Part shown: positions 45,201-54,298 of the stretch, piece by piece
Position numbering within the stretch: position 1 is the first letter of the stretch
Layout: each line of letters opens with the position of its first letter
DNA from: Watersipora subatra
Lineage: Eukaryota > Bryozoa > Gymnolaemata > Cheilostomatida > Watersiporidae
Assembly (NCBI RefSeq): GCF_963576615.1
Contig: NC_088708.1
Span: 49,525,196-49,589,195 of the forward strand
DNA length: 64,000 nt
Direction: 5' to 3'
Position numbers and translations under genes: made by a program
Notes under the pieces: model-generated
Seen by the model: the letters and a program-made list of their open reading frames with translations, nothing else
Databases searched by the model: none
What the model was told of the DNA's origin: nothing

Positions 45201-48005
45201 TATGACAGACTATTTTTGAAAAAATGTTTATAAACTACAAAATGTTTTTCCATGCACATGTATTTGCTATACTGGTCAAAAATTCACTCAAGTAGTAAAA
45301 ATGGTTCTCTACAGTGGTGAACACTTCTTCACCAGTTGGCTCAGGAATCTAAGTGATCCCATACATCTACGCAAGCTCTTTGCACTTCAGAATGAAATGC
45401 TAATTTTAACATGCCAAGATTTAAATGCTAATCCAAATCTTTATCTTTTATGTTTTTACTAAATATTAATGTGACAAATGATGGTTTACAACACCACAAA
45501 AGTGAAACAAACCCCAAGAGCCTGTAATACTATAATGTAACCTCTCCTAAAGCTGACAGAGATATCTGAGGCATTGAAGAAGTGCACTGCACATAGAAGT
45601 GCAGAAAACGTATTCAATTGCTTGCTTTGAAACCTTTCTCTTTCTACAGGACCATTGAGCAAGACAAAACTGTTAAAAAGAAGAATCAGACCAATTATGT
45701 ATAAACCATAGTAACCTAAATCATGTGGAAAATGCTACAGGATGTGGAATGAGTGCTTAGATAGACATCAGTGCTTCCAATTGTTTTCAAATGAATATGC
45801 CCTTAAACCAGCCTTGACCTTGGCGTATAAAATCAATATTTTATTATATTCAATACTACTAAACTAGCTATCACTAGTAAATTTATCCAATCCAATCTGT
45901 TCACACTGACAAGGAATTAAATTCATATTCAATTCCATCAACCGTTTAAAACTAAACCCCGCCCTTGCATGGTAAGAATAGATTTGACCATTCTAATAAG
46001 GATCAGATGCAAACAAGTTTAACACATTCTCACTGAATGATGTCGCTGCAACTCCAGTGCACGATCTTTATCAAACTTCATTGCCATGCAAAACTTTACT
46101 GCCTCCTTCCATGTTACTGGTCCAAGATTCGACTGCCGTCTGCGGAGATTCACATCCTCTAAGAATTGCTTGACAATCTATATTCAACACAAAAAAATGT
46201 TAATTACCCCATTGAGGTTTTTCAATTATAACTTTATTGTATGTATTTGACATTTGAAGAAAATATAAGCAATATAGGCCTGCTGTCCTTTGAATAGAGA
46301 TATGACATTGAGTCATCACAACCAGGAAGAAAGCATAGAATTGCTACAAGTCATACATCCTCATAATAAATCAATTATGTTTAGCTAAGCAGCTTGACTC
46401 CATAGTACTATTCTCGTCTAATGTTACATGGAAAGGAGAGCGTATTGATTAAAATGTATCAACTTGTTCAACTCAGGTGTTGAGTACTCTCCTGTATCTT
46501 AGCTCTAGCACTAAGAGGAAGGTTGAGTCAAGTAATTATCCGATATAGGCAGCCAGTGGTAGACTATCATTATCACCTACATGTTGTAGACCGAACTAGA
46601 TATTTAAATAAAAATTAACTTGATTACACGCTTTTGCAATAAAACTCTGTACAAATAGATACAACTAAAACAATATTTAACTTTATATTTTGCTCCAAGA
46701 TGGTAGAAATAAAATTCCTTACTTTCTACTATTGCAATTCAACAACTTGTGGTGACTAATGCAGCAGATATTTAGCTATTCAACAACCCGTTGTTGGTAC
46801 TGCAGCAAGGATTTATAAGGATATGTGTCAAGGCAATACACACACCTAAAGTACTAGCCCTTACAACATCGTTTGGTGCAAAAATACTAACCAGCTCATA
46901 AACTATCAGCCAGCAATGATGGTTTAAAGTAATAAAGCTTAAAATAAAACTGAATTGATATTTTAAAATATTCTTCCATTGACAAACCCTTTAAATTGAT
47001 CTAAGTTACTTTTAAGGTTTTTTCGATGATCACTTGCAAGCCACTACATATTCCAGCTATGTGTAAATGGCCTTCACCTTAGCATTTGACATTGATTTGA
47101 CTTTCATGATACTATATCTACATTATATATATAATACATATTCCCTTATAACCATAGCAAATATTAAGTTAATTGCGCACAACTAACTAAAATCAGTCAA
47201 CAATTTTGACGAATGCCTAAAATGATAGGTGTTACATTCAATAAGACACAAGCTATCGGCATTTCTTGCAGTGCTGCATTTATCTGTTTATACAAAATTC
47301 CTGAGCCTGGAAATCTAGAGAAATACTTGAGAAGTTACGATAAACATTGACATTATACAGAGCTACTGAAAAATTTTAAAGTGACACAGTAGCTACCATG
47401 TGGTAAGCTACTATTTTTGAATTATACATTCAAAAATTATAAAACACTGCGACACAAGCTTTTTTGTTAAATACTCACTCTCAATTTACCTTAAACGCAA
47501 TGCAATTTTTAGATCTCTTGGATAAATAATAAACTATGAATAGGCCCACTAAAATCTGAGAAAACACAATTTCAAAAAAAGCTATATTACTGATTTCAAA
47601 TAAATTTATTAGGTAAAATCGGCAACTGTTATAGCATGTGTCATTTGTTCCACATAATTCCAAAAAACAACGCAAAGTTGTCTAATAAAACTACTTCATG
47701 AAGGTTTCTTTGTCAGACATCGAAGTGGTAAACTAAAATAAGAGATGGGCATTCAAGTTAAACTTGCAATAAAACTTTAAAAAACAAACTATTACTTTTT
47801 GCTAGTGATCTTTATCAATACCCAACATATGATCATTCTATTGGTAGAAAAAACTATTCGATTTTGTCATTCATACTATTCTGGTATGAATAATGGCAAA
47901 ATAACACAAATCAGAAATTTCCGTTCAAACGACGATACTGCGCTGTGGTGTGCAAGCATATAAAAGCTTTACCTGCTCCTCGCCAGGAGTCAACTCAGAC
48001 GCCAT
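21063..48005 (-). CDS. PTPN9: PTPN9 (MEG2) orthologue: CRAL-TRIO plus tyrosine phosphatase, 14 coding exons
   Basis: Complete coding gene of 661 residues in 14 exons, from ATG at 48005 to TGA at 21063. All splice phases agree. Residues 1-about 245 form the CRAL-TRIO N-lobe and Sec14-like lipid-binding domain (KQFLEDVN, ALFTARFHNP, QRNGLVFVYDMTGS, PARLKKVLIV, LPAHLGG), which in vertebrate MEG2 binds phosphoinositides on secretory vesicles. A Pro/Ser-rich linker follows (about 275-340), then a classical phosphatase domain: KNRY (396-399), DYINA (421-425), WPD with Asp537, P-loop HCSAGIGRTG with Cys581 and Arg587, and Q-loop Gln625 and Gln629. All key residues are present, so an active enzyme is expected; MEG2 dephosphorylates substrates such as NSF in vesicle fusion. 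Human PTPN9 has 593 residues, and the extra length here is mostly linker. The orthology call is firm; the substrate role is inferred from vertebrates. Confidence 0.95.
21650..22268. repeat. 32-bp minisatellite built from a transposon end, about 19 copies
   Basis: The unit TAATACAGTCATACCTCAAC plus ATACGAGCTTAA is head-to-tail in PTPN9 intron 13. The last unit continues directly into the element at 22234-22962, whose left terminus has the same sequence, so the array appears to be an expansion of that terminus. Confidence 0.85.
22234..22962. mobile_element. Non-autonomous inverted-repeat element (MITE)
   Basis: The left end TACAGTCATACCTCAACATA and the right end (CGCATATAGAGGTCTGACTGTA, read in reverse) are imperfect inverted repeats. 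The interior repeats 'cgagtttctcgtatgttgag' type words near the right end. No transposase is seen. Confidence 0.65.
23067..23124 (-). CDS. PTPN9: PTPN9 exon 13 (58-base catalytic P-loop exon)
   Basis: Residues 570-588 plus one base: PPIVVHCSAGIGRT, with the nucleophile Cys581 and phosphate-binding Arg587. The final Gly of the signature is split by the intron. The acceptor is GTTAACAG and the donor G|GTATGT. Confidence 0.97.
23647..23793 (-). CDS. PTPN9: PTPN9 exon 12 (WPD loop)
   Basis: Residues 521-569 with FLKWPDYGIP, holding the general-acid Asp537. The acceptor is ATTCTAG and the donor AAG|GTGGGT. Confidence 0.96.
24149..24943. mobile_element. Long palindromic (fold-back) element
   Basis: The left arm (about 24149-24440) and right arm (about 24665-24943) are inverted copies about 280 bases long, from TAAACCATAACTGTCAC to GTGGCAGTTATGGTTTA. 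The unique centre near 24545 is short. It lies in PTPN9 intron 11. Confidence 0.8.
25540..25615 (-). mobile_element. Possible tRNA-like SINE fragment
   Basis: The minus strand reads GCATTAGAGCGTTGGTCTAC, then a GAGTTGGAGTATC B-box-like word. This is weak evidence only. Confidence 0.3.
26105..26352. repeat. 61-bp tandem repeat, 4 copies
   Basis: The unit GTGACCTTGTTAATAAATGC plus about 41 bases (TTCAACCAATCACAATC and so on) is repeated with 1-3 differences per copy, in PTPN9 intron 11. Confidence 0.9.
27034..27190 (-). CDS. PTPN9: PTPN9 exon 11
   Basis: Residues 468-520 with KCGTYWPQE. The acceptor is CTTCCAG and the donor TCT|GTAAGTG; phase 0 out. Confidence 0.94.
27679..27915 (-). CDS. PTPN9: PTPN9 exon 10
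   Basis: Residues 389-467 with KNRYSDV, QGDYINANHV, GYISCQGP and DFWRMIWQ, the phosphotyrosine loop and core of the catalytic domain. The acceptor is GTTCCGTAG and the donor AA|GTGAGA. Confidence 0.96.
28116..28790 (+). mobile_element. Fossil pogo-like DNA element
   Basis: The ends are imperfect inverted repeats (CCTCGTGTATAAACCG on the left; CCTTGTGTATAAGCCACAC read from the right). Inside, 28395-28473 encodes MSSRKTKYDATFKLKLANAA and then stops. This resembles the N-terminal helix-turn-helix of pogo/CENP-B-type transposases. The rest of the transposase is gone. Confidence 0.55.
29162..29377 (-). CDS. PTPN9: PTPN9 exon 9
   Basis: Residues 317-388, the linker end and start of the phosphatase domain (GLVSEYMGIKMEPHRDSFYN). 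The acceptor is GCTTTAG and the donor AAG|GTTTGT; phase 2 in and out. Confidence 0.9.
29555..29950. repeat. 41-bp minisatellite, about 9 copies
   Basis: The unit GTGCTGTATTTAGTAGAGTG plus AGTGAAGATAGCTAGTGGTTA is nearly perfect. It lies in PTPN9 intron 8. On the minus strand each unit has TACTAAATACAG, which looks like a branch point plus AG, but the nearest exon start is about 180 bases away. Confidence 0.93.
30668..30794 (-). CDS. PTPN9: PTPN9 exon 8 (Pro-rich linker)
   Basis: Residues 275-316: Arg/Pro/Ser-rich and ending GSAPTGPPPAPPR, a polyproline stretch that could bind SH3 or similar domains. The acceptor is CTTGTTAG and the donor CA|GTGAGTT. It has no obvious match in vertebrate PTPN9. 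Confidence 0.88.
31880..32093 (-). CDS. PTPN9: PTPN9 exon 7
   Basis: Residues 204-274 plus one base: the end of the CRAL-TRIO domain, with IPHKALPAHLGG and the following NHVSWLRTCL. The acceptor is TTTCAAAG and the donor G|GTAAAT. Confidence 0.93.
33401..33511 (-). CDS. PTPN9: PTPN9 exon 6
   Basis: Residues 167-203 with PARLKKVLIV and APLWFKAPFKILRLF, the lipid-pocket strand and gate helix of the Sec14 fold. The acceptor is TTGCCAG and the donor AGG|GTAAGT. Confidence 0.95.
33700..34060 (+). mobile_element. SINE-like element with tRNA-like block
   Basis: It begins CTAGCTGTGCTACCCGGCGT and continues like the copy at 60.97 kb (TTGCCTGCCACTTGCTATTA). Near its end is a tRNA-like block, ATCAACTGGGTAGCCCG to GAGATCAAATC. 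It lies in PTPN9 intron 5. Confidence 0.65.
35896..36001 (-). CDS. PTPN9: PTPN9 exon 5
   Basis: Residues 131-166 with QRNGLVFVYDMTGS, the core CRAL-TRIO strand. The acceptor is TTTTGTAG and the donor AAG|GTTGGT. Confidence 0.95.
36083..36280 (+). pseudogene. Unassigned acidic open patch
   Basis: A 65-codon stop-free frame between stops, rich in Asp/Glu (AELFDEKESFYVDDF), has codon composition more protein-like than its surroundings. Further open patches with Cys pairs follow at 36329-36900. There is no clear start or splice context, and it sits in PTPN9 intron 4 on the opposite strand. It may be a decayed transposon-encoded protein; I do not recognise it. Confidence 0.2.
37014..38170. mobile_element. 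Non-autonomous inverted-repeat element with an internal hairpin
   Basis: The left end TACAGTCAAACATGGATAAC mirrors the right end (GTTATCCATGTTTGACTGTA). Inside, 37449-37587 and about 37691-37828 are near-perfect inverted copies, giving a hairpin with a stem of about 138 bases. It lies in PTPN9 intron 4. There is no transposase. Confidence 0.88.
40850..41095. repeat. 33-bp tandem repeat, about 7 copies
   Basis: The unit GAACAGCCAATGGTAATACA plus GAATTTTCTTACA lies in PTPN9 intron 4. The outer copies are diverged and the inner three nearly identical. Confidence 0.88.
42063..42187 (-). CDS. PTPN9: PTPN9 exon 4
   Basis: Residues 90-130 plus two bases: DENGAAIALFTARFHNP and the following helix. 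The acceptor is TGACCAG and the donor CAG|GTTAGA. Confidence 0.94.
43305..43394 (-). CDS. PTPN9: PTPN9 exon 3, acceptor inside a minisatellite
   Basis: Residues 60-89 (EVYLKERLLNINPCSAEIRK, then ELISGKLTIL), matching the end of the N-lobe in PTPN9. The acceptor TTACAG|GAAGTATATC and the first ten exon bases are themselves a unit of the adjacent 24-bp array. The donor TTG|GTACTC is weak. An acceptor one unit upstream would add eight in-frame codons. Confidence 0.85.
43382..44895. repeat. 24-bp minisatellite duplicating the PTPN9 exon 3 splice acceptor
   Basis: About 60 units of 24 bp. On the minus strand each reads TTATTGTGTTACAG followed by GAAGTATATC, that is, an AG acceptor plus the first ten bases of exon 3. 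The innermost unit overlaps the exon. All three minus-strand frames are open across the array; the exon 3 frame reads EVYLIVLQ per unit. A block of about five variant units (GCAAGAAGATATAC, ATGCAAAAAG, CCATAATAAG) recurs at about 44167, 44407 and 44692, showing higher-order duplication. Confidence 0.95.
44990..45395 (+). mobile_element. Dispersed repeat R3, uninterrupted copy
   Basis: It shares its left half with 49045-49262 (TCTAATAGTAGCTTTTTCGT, then AGCGCAATAGCACAAGTTGC) and its right half with 52336-52510 (TGGTTCTCTACAGTGGTGAA and so on). The halves are contiguous here, so this is the intact arrangement. A short open frame, MVLYSGEHFFTSWLRNLSD, lies in the right half. Confidence 0.8.
46034..46177 (-). 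CDS. PTPN9: PTPN9 exon 2
   Basis: Residues 12-59, the CRAL-TRIO N-terminal helices (KQFLEDVN, then TWKEAVKFCMAMKFDKDRAL). The acceptor is AATATAG and the donor TCA|GTGAGA; phase 0 to 0. Confidence 0.93.
47973..48005 (-). CDS. PTPN9: PTPN9 exon 1
   Basis: Residues 1-11, MASELTPGEEQ, with donor CAG|GTAAAG. The ELTP-x-EEQ start matches vertebrate PTPN9, which fixes this ATG. Confidence 0.9.
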
Positions 48006-49044
48006 AAGCGATTTACGATTTTACAATTCTAAAGCGTAATAATTAGACTCTTCGGCAGCAGTCGTGGCTAAAATAGCTAGCGGTTGACATATAAAGAAAT
48101 AATGAAGCGACTCCTGGTCATTTGCAGGATACCTGACAAAATACAAGACAATGACACGTCAATTCAAAATTGCTTTCTCTTGTACGCATTCGCAGGTTTA
48201 TCCGTTATAGTTCAGCGACAACTTCCGGGTGACTGCGTGCACTAGGCGAGAGTGTCGTTAACCGGAATAGGTTGCCTGAATAGTCTCATTGAATAATCAC
48301 GGGTGGACCGCTAAGGCACCAGCACATATTCAAAAGAAAACCATGTGGTTAGCTTTTGTTGTGACATGAAAACGATGGTCTGGTAGTCATCACAGCCTTA
48401 GTTCAATGAGTTAGTTTCTACAAGCTCCTACTCTTACGCTGACAAAGTATTTTTTATTTAAGCTTTTGGTACATTAGCAAAGTTGATTTTGCTAATTACA
48501 AACGGCCGGCATGGCGTTCTCTTATGATAGGAGTAAAAAGCTCTGCACCACATGACTTATCGGCTAACTAAGTTACTTATTCAAAGTATTTATGAGCCCT
48601 TACTATGTTCTTTAACGGAATCTAAAGTTGCTCATTTTTAAATTAATTAGATTTTTAAGCAATTTATTTTAATGTTTCATCGGCAATGTTAAAGAGTTGG
48701 TCGACACGCGTGAACACACAAAAAATTGTGGTGGCCTCATTGAATAACCTAGTTCGGATTTAATCTAATATCTAAAGTTTAAAAAAGACCATATTTAGAC
48801 TTCAATATTTGAATACAAGTCAGCAGTAGCACGCAACACAATACCCAATAAGAGACATTCGAGGGTGGTATTCAAAAATGCATTCAACTGTTTCAGAACC
48901 TTTATTATATTTGTAAATGTTGATTTATTCGTGAATATACCATCTAGAATTATAATTGAACCACATTTGGTACCATTCTAATTAACCCTTGGCTTATAAT
49001 TGCTACAGTTGAAAATAAATTCAAGATCTGTCAATTGTGTCCTA
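48006..49044. other. Upstream of PTPN9
   Basis: The presumed promoter and 5' untranslated region of PTPN9 lie here. I see no TATA box at a suitable distance, no gene and no clear repeat. Confidence 0.4.
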
Positions 49045-49262
49045 CTGGATTTACTTACTATTTACCAGATTTCTAATAGTAGCTTTTTCGTAGCGCAATA
49101 GCACAAGTTGCATAGACAAGTTTTAATACTAAAATCAAGTACTTTACACACAATGATCATCAAGGTTATATGTTGAATGGCAGTTGTAAAATATAGCTCC
49201 GCTTTTTTATATCTTGAAAATGAAAAAAATTAATGCATCAAGCCTAAAAATTACGCATACAT
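49045..49262 (+). mobile_element. Dispersed repeat R3, interrupted copy, left part
   Basis: Matches 44990-45190. It ends at ACAT, the 4-base target duplication of the LTR element inserted at 49263. Confidence 0.8.
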
Positions 49263-49450
49263 TGTTGTATTCCCACTGGTCACTTACCAGTAAGAAGAAT
49301 CTTGAATGAAAGTACATTGCCTAGTCTCCCAATATATATAAAGGGATCTCCCTTTTACGCCACATGATGTTCTAATCCTGGTCAGTTCTTGCGAGTCCTT
49401 TGTATCCTCAGAACCTATAATGTGCATAGATGATAGACGCATGTATAACA
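49263..49450 (-). repeat. LTR (left, 3' LTR in element sense)
   Basis: It starts TGTTGTATTCCC and ends ATAACA. It is similar along its length to 52149-52331, with shared AGTAAGAAGAATCTTGAATG and CTTTTACGCCACATGA. Confidence 0.8.
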
Positions 49451-50846
49451 TGCTCCCTTTTTGTTCCTTTGGTCCCTAAACATAGACACAGTAACTATTG
49501 GGGTTCAAATAAAGGTATTACCACCACCAGGAATCATGTTAAGAAGCAACAAGCTTCAGACACAGTGTCTGACACGCATGTATACTATCTGCTAGCACAC
49601 TAGTAAGGCCTGCACTTATCATGAGCTCGCCAAGTGTTAGTCTCACTGGGAGCAGGAGAAGTTAGCAAGTTTACCAAAGGTGTTAAATGGGAGCATGGTA
49701 AACATATATGAGCATGGAGATGGCCTGTAGACCAGATGTTAACCATGTACTAAAATCGATATCAGCCTTGTATGGGTTGGGTTGTCCTCTTTCCATATTT
49801 ACCCTTCGGGTCATAGCAGCTCTTGCTAGCCTAACATTTTGTCTTCAGCTCGAACCAGTGAGTTCTGAAAACATACCTGCTCCTGTGCCTTGACTAGGCA
49901 TCCGGGTCACTCTCTTCTTTTACCAGCGTCATCTGAGCCATACAGAAGGTGGATCCTGAACTCCTCCTCAGAGCCTGGCTTATCTTCTATTACAGCCTCC
50001 ATTGTCTCTATCCCTTTCGTCCAAGAAATTTTTTCTTGGGCTGCCGTGCCACTTGTTTTGGCATGGCTAGCCTCATGGCTAGTACAGGCTGCTGCCGAGA
50101 CAGCATTCTCCCTGATTTTAGGTGCGGGAGCCAAGAGCCTCCCCGCCAATAGACAGCTGGTTGTTTGTAGGTGACTTTACCTTAGCCTGGGTAGCAGGTA
50201 GTTTAGCACCCGTCAGAACTTTGTCTTTCCCATCTGTGGGACCTTTACCTTGTTTTATTAGATTCATTTGTCAAGTTTTGCAACCTGCCATCATCTGAAA
50301 GATGCCAACATAGACTAGTAAGTCTAGGAGGCAACAATGTAACTGGTTTAGAACTTTTCATACATAATGCATTTAAGACAGCCAATAATTTCAGCTGCCT
50401 CAACTCATTCCTAAGTTTTTGCTCAATCCTTTTATAACATGAACCTCAGTGACCATAGACCTGTATCTACTTCTCAACTGAACCTCTGCTTTGCCCACTA
50501 CTCAGAACCATGTATTGCAGTCAAAACAGTTGATGGCGCTCTCAACTGTAAATTTAACCTGTTGTCTGTTTTTCCGGTAATTGCTGAAACTTCAGCCCCT
50601 GTGTCAAGCACAAAATCAACTTCAATACCATTTACCTTTATTAAAGTTTTTACTATCTTATCATCTAGTCGTTTAGGACCAGATTAAGAAAGCCTTACAC
50701 TCCTTCTAAGATGACGGGAACATGTGTAGTCCCTCCCTGTCTCTTCTTTCTGACCCTTTGTCCATACTCCTATCATTTTTGCTACTTCTGTCATAGCGGT
50801 ACCTGGTGAGACCCCGTCTCCGAGAGTCCACAGAACAATTCCTAGC

Positions 50847-50888
50847 ACAGTCAATACTAGTATGACCTTTTATATTGCAAGTAAAGCA
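50847..50888 (-). pseudogene. CCHC zinc knuckle of the LTR element gag
   Basis: CFTCNIKGHTSIDC fits C-x2-C-x4-H-x4-C, the retroelement nucleocapsid knuckle. Confidence 0.85.
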
Positions 50889-52148
50889 CCTTGCAGCAGG
50901 ACAACTGCGAAGCTAGTGCTGCCAACTACCACAACTGACATTTATCACTCCTAGGTGAAAGTTCACCCCTAGATCTAGTACTCCAATTATCGCTATCAGC
51001 ACTAGAATCTCTGGAAGACCGACTAGACTTACTAGAGTTTCGATGTCGGCTTCTACATTCATGTCTAATAGACTCATGACCTGAAGATCTACACCCAACC
51101 TTGGGGCACCTATTCCTATACCTATTATCATAATAGCCTTTAATTTCCTTCCGAGAAATTATATGAACTTCTGCACCTTCACAAAGGTAATAACTAGCGC
51201 TTCTAGTTTTATTTTTAGATTGCCTAAAAACAATGGCCACTACTTCTGAAACCTTCATACTAATAACTTTAGCCTTAACATCTTTTAATACAGCTTCTGA
51301 ATCGTGAGCAAGTTGTCTTGCTCTGAGAGTATCTGATAACCTTGCCTAATCTAAATCTTTTTCCTGCATTGATTACATACGTAGCTTTGACTCTCTGAGT
51401 CCATTAACAGTTATCGCAAGATCAAAATCTTTTCTGTTATCACCACCAAAGTTTAAATTCCTGCTTAGTTTCTCAACTCTTAACATGTAACCATTTTCAT
51501 TTTCATCACATGTTTGAGAGCAAGTAATGAATTTCATGGTCCCAACATATACTGCCTTCTCCCCACCATACATTTTATTTAGGTGCTCCATGACCTGCTC
51601 ATAGGTAGAATCATAAGACTAAACTAAATCCTACAGATTGTAGAGCCTCACGGCTGTTCTTTCCTATAACACTTAGTAGCGCAAGCAGTTTAATGCGACC
51701 GCTAAAATTATTTTGATTTCTTTCAACCATTCCCATTTGCAGAGTGGTAAGTTCTACACATAAATTAAATTCTGGTAGCTAAGACTTGAAAGAAATAGCT
51801 GCATCACTAGAGTTAATAACTAACCTGGGAAAGTCATTTACGTTAAACCTGAATGCGGCCATCGTTAAAAATAATGTAAGCGCCTCTACCACGATCACTA
51901 CACTAAGTTATACAAACACCTACTCTCGCTCTTCCTAAAATGAATAGGTAACTAATTCCTGTGACCCAATCACTGAACACTTATCTTTACACCACTCTTG
52001 AATGTCAACACGACTATTTGAATATGAATACTTAACAATGTATCACTTCTCCTTACACTACTCTCGAATGTCCGCCTGACAATTTGAGCACTAAACACTT
52101 TCAATCACGATCACTTTCCTCTGCAAACCAAGTTTGAAAACGGCGCTA

Positions 52149-52331
52149 CGTTGGATTCCTATTGGTCACTTAGCAGTAAGAAGAATCTTGAATGAAAGCA
52201 TGCCGCCTGGTCTCCCAATATATATATTGGGATCTCTCTTTTACGCCACATGACGTCCTAATCCCGGTTAAGGTTCTATCGAGTCCTTCGTAGCCTTGGA
52301 ACCTATACTATACATAGATGTATATATAACA
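52149..52331 (-). repeat. LTR (right, 5' LTR in element sense)
   Basis: Counterpart of the left LTR, roughly 85% similar by eye. It ends ATATATAACA. The first base of TGTTG appears mutated to C. Confidence 0.78.
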
Positions 52332-52335
52332 ACAT

Positions 52336-52720
52336 GGCAGTCTATTCTTTTAAAAAAATGTTTATAACCTACATGTTTTTCCATGTATTTGCTATATTGG
52401 TCAAAAATTCACTTGAGCTTTAAAAATGGTTCTCTACAGCGGTGAACACTTTTTCACCAGTTGGCTCAGGAATTTAAGTGATCACATACATCTACGCAAA
52501 CTTTTTGCATTAGCAGGCCAAGAAATTTTGCCAGCAAAAGTATCTAAGGACTATTATGATGATAATGATGTAAAGCTCCTAAATAGTTCTCGCTATCCTA
52601 GGTGGCCATTTTCACTATGCCATATTCACAAACACTGTCCTTTTTATTGTTGCAATCAGAGCCATAAACTGTATACTTCACACAAAAATTTTTACAGTTT
52701 GTAGTTTTGCTTTGGATGTT
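52336..52720 (+). mobile_element. Dispersed repeat R3, interrupted copy, right part
   Basis: It continues the copy broken by the LTR element and matches 45205-45395, then extends further. The open frame at 52426-52704 (MVLYSGEHFFTSWLRNLSDH) is longer than in the 45-kb copy, which suggests a transposon-encoded protein of unknown type. Confidence 0.75.
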
Positions 52721-53104
52721 CTTACAGCAGCTCACTTCATGTTCACTACTCTCAATCCCACATACACTCTAATGTTTATCAGTAATCACTTCACAGATAT
52801 ATTAAAGCCTTTGATAGCATATGAAACAAATTTAATATGCTATCCAAGGTATCCCAGACTGTGGTCTTGACTGATGGTGCTGTTACACAAATTTAGGCAA
52901 TATATACGGTATATCAAAAACTTATTTTGTCGTTTTATGAGATTAAATATTAACAGACCTGAAGCCAGGCAAAAGTTGGCAACAGACAAGAGCTGTTTTA
53001 CCTCAATATCTTCTCAAAAATGTGGTGATGAATAATTTTAGGATGCTGTATAAACTGCAAAAAAATTATGTAACAAGAAGGAATGTTTTTGGCAGAAAGA
53101 CATT

Positions 53105-54298
53105 GCACTAAAGCCTTTTTATTAGTCAAACATACTCTCATCTTTTTGTGGTCCGGCTACATGGTCCCCAATATATAGCGGAGGTTTCTCCTTTAGGTTT
53201 CAGTTTACTTGTAACCTTGGTGTAAAAATTCAAAACAATGTTGTTAAAAGTTGACTTGCAACAAAATTCACATTACAGTTATTTAGTATCAAAAGATTCA
53301 CTATGTCTTATTCTGCTGTGTTGTAGGTGCAAATTTTGTGGAAATATGATTACAAGCGCTTAAAAGCTAAAAAAAGGAACAGTTAATCGCCGCCACCAAA
53401 ATACCGCTGTAGATTAAAATCTTCTTCCAAAACAGTTCAAATGGGACGTAGTTGTACAAAATGGCTTCTGTTTACACTTTCACGCAACCTCATTCGTCGA
53501 AATATTTCCACAAATATACTTCATGCTTTCAATAAAACCATGTCTATTGTTCTTACGTGTCTATTTCATCATCATTGTAATTCTGTTACTTTGAGCACTG
53601 ATATCTCAAAACCTGCTGTAAAAATTTGTTTAATATTTCAACCTTTGCTCGAAAGAGTGCATATCATCCTCTGATAAACATGATGAGCCTATTGGTCACC
53701 TGTGATAGTCGAAAAATGCTGCAGAAATTATTCACGCTGTTTGGCAGGAAGTATGGGTAACATGATCAGATTACGACTAGACGATTAGACCAAGCCAAAA
53801 CAAAACTGTAAACTAGCGAGCGTCTATATTTGGTAAGGTCTCTTCGGTGAAACCAGAAGTGTTTGTCATAAACTAGTGCTACGAGAAGTTTTATATTGAG
53901 CCTTTTATTGGCCTTTCAATTTACGTGAGAACATCGCGTGACAAAACAATAACCAAATGTAATGACTACGTCAGAGAAATAAACTGATTTCAATCTACAG
54001 CGGTTTCGTGATGGCGATTAACTGTTCGTTTTTGGGCTTTTAAGAGCTTGTAATCACATTTTCACAAAATTTGCACCTACAACACAACAGAATAAGACAT
54101 AGTGAATCTTTTAATACCAAATAACTTTAATGTGAATTTTGTTGCAAGTCAACTTTTAACAACATTGTTTTGAATTTTTACACCAAGGTTACAAGTAAAC
54201 TGAAACCTAAAGGAGAAACCTACGCTATATATTGGTGACTACTTAGCTGGACCACAAAAACATGAGAGCATGTTTGACTAATAAAAAGGCTTTAGTGC
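53105..54298. mobile_element. Element with about 320-bp inverted terminal repeats
   Basis: It runs from GCACTAAAGCCTTTTTATTA to the mirrored TAATAAAAAGGCTTTAGTGC. The arms are about 53105-53425 and 53986-54298, with a unique middle of about 560 bases. No transposase was recognised. Terminal sequence and length suggest a fold-back or MITE type. Confidence 0.85.

Larger units (their letters stand above)
49263..52331 (-). mobile_element. Small LTR retroelement (gag and protease, no RT or integrase)
   Basis: A 3.07-kb element bounded by direct LTRs at 49263-49450 and about 52149-52331, with ends TGTTG and AACA and a 4-base duplication ACAT on each side (49259-49262 and 52332-52335). It is read on the minus strand. 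A gag-like region (about 51900-50900) includes LNKMYGGEKAVYVGTMKF, followed by an Arg/Ser-rich stretch, a CCHC knuckle (50847-50888) and a retropepsin-like DTGAEVSAIT (around 50586-50605). Frameshifts occur throughout. The expected reverse transcriptase, RNase H and integrase are absent, so it is an internally deleted, non-functional copy. Superfamily uncertain (Ty3/gypsy or BEL/Pao). Confidence 0.82.
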
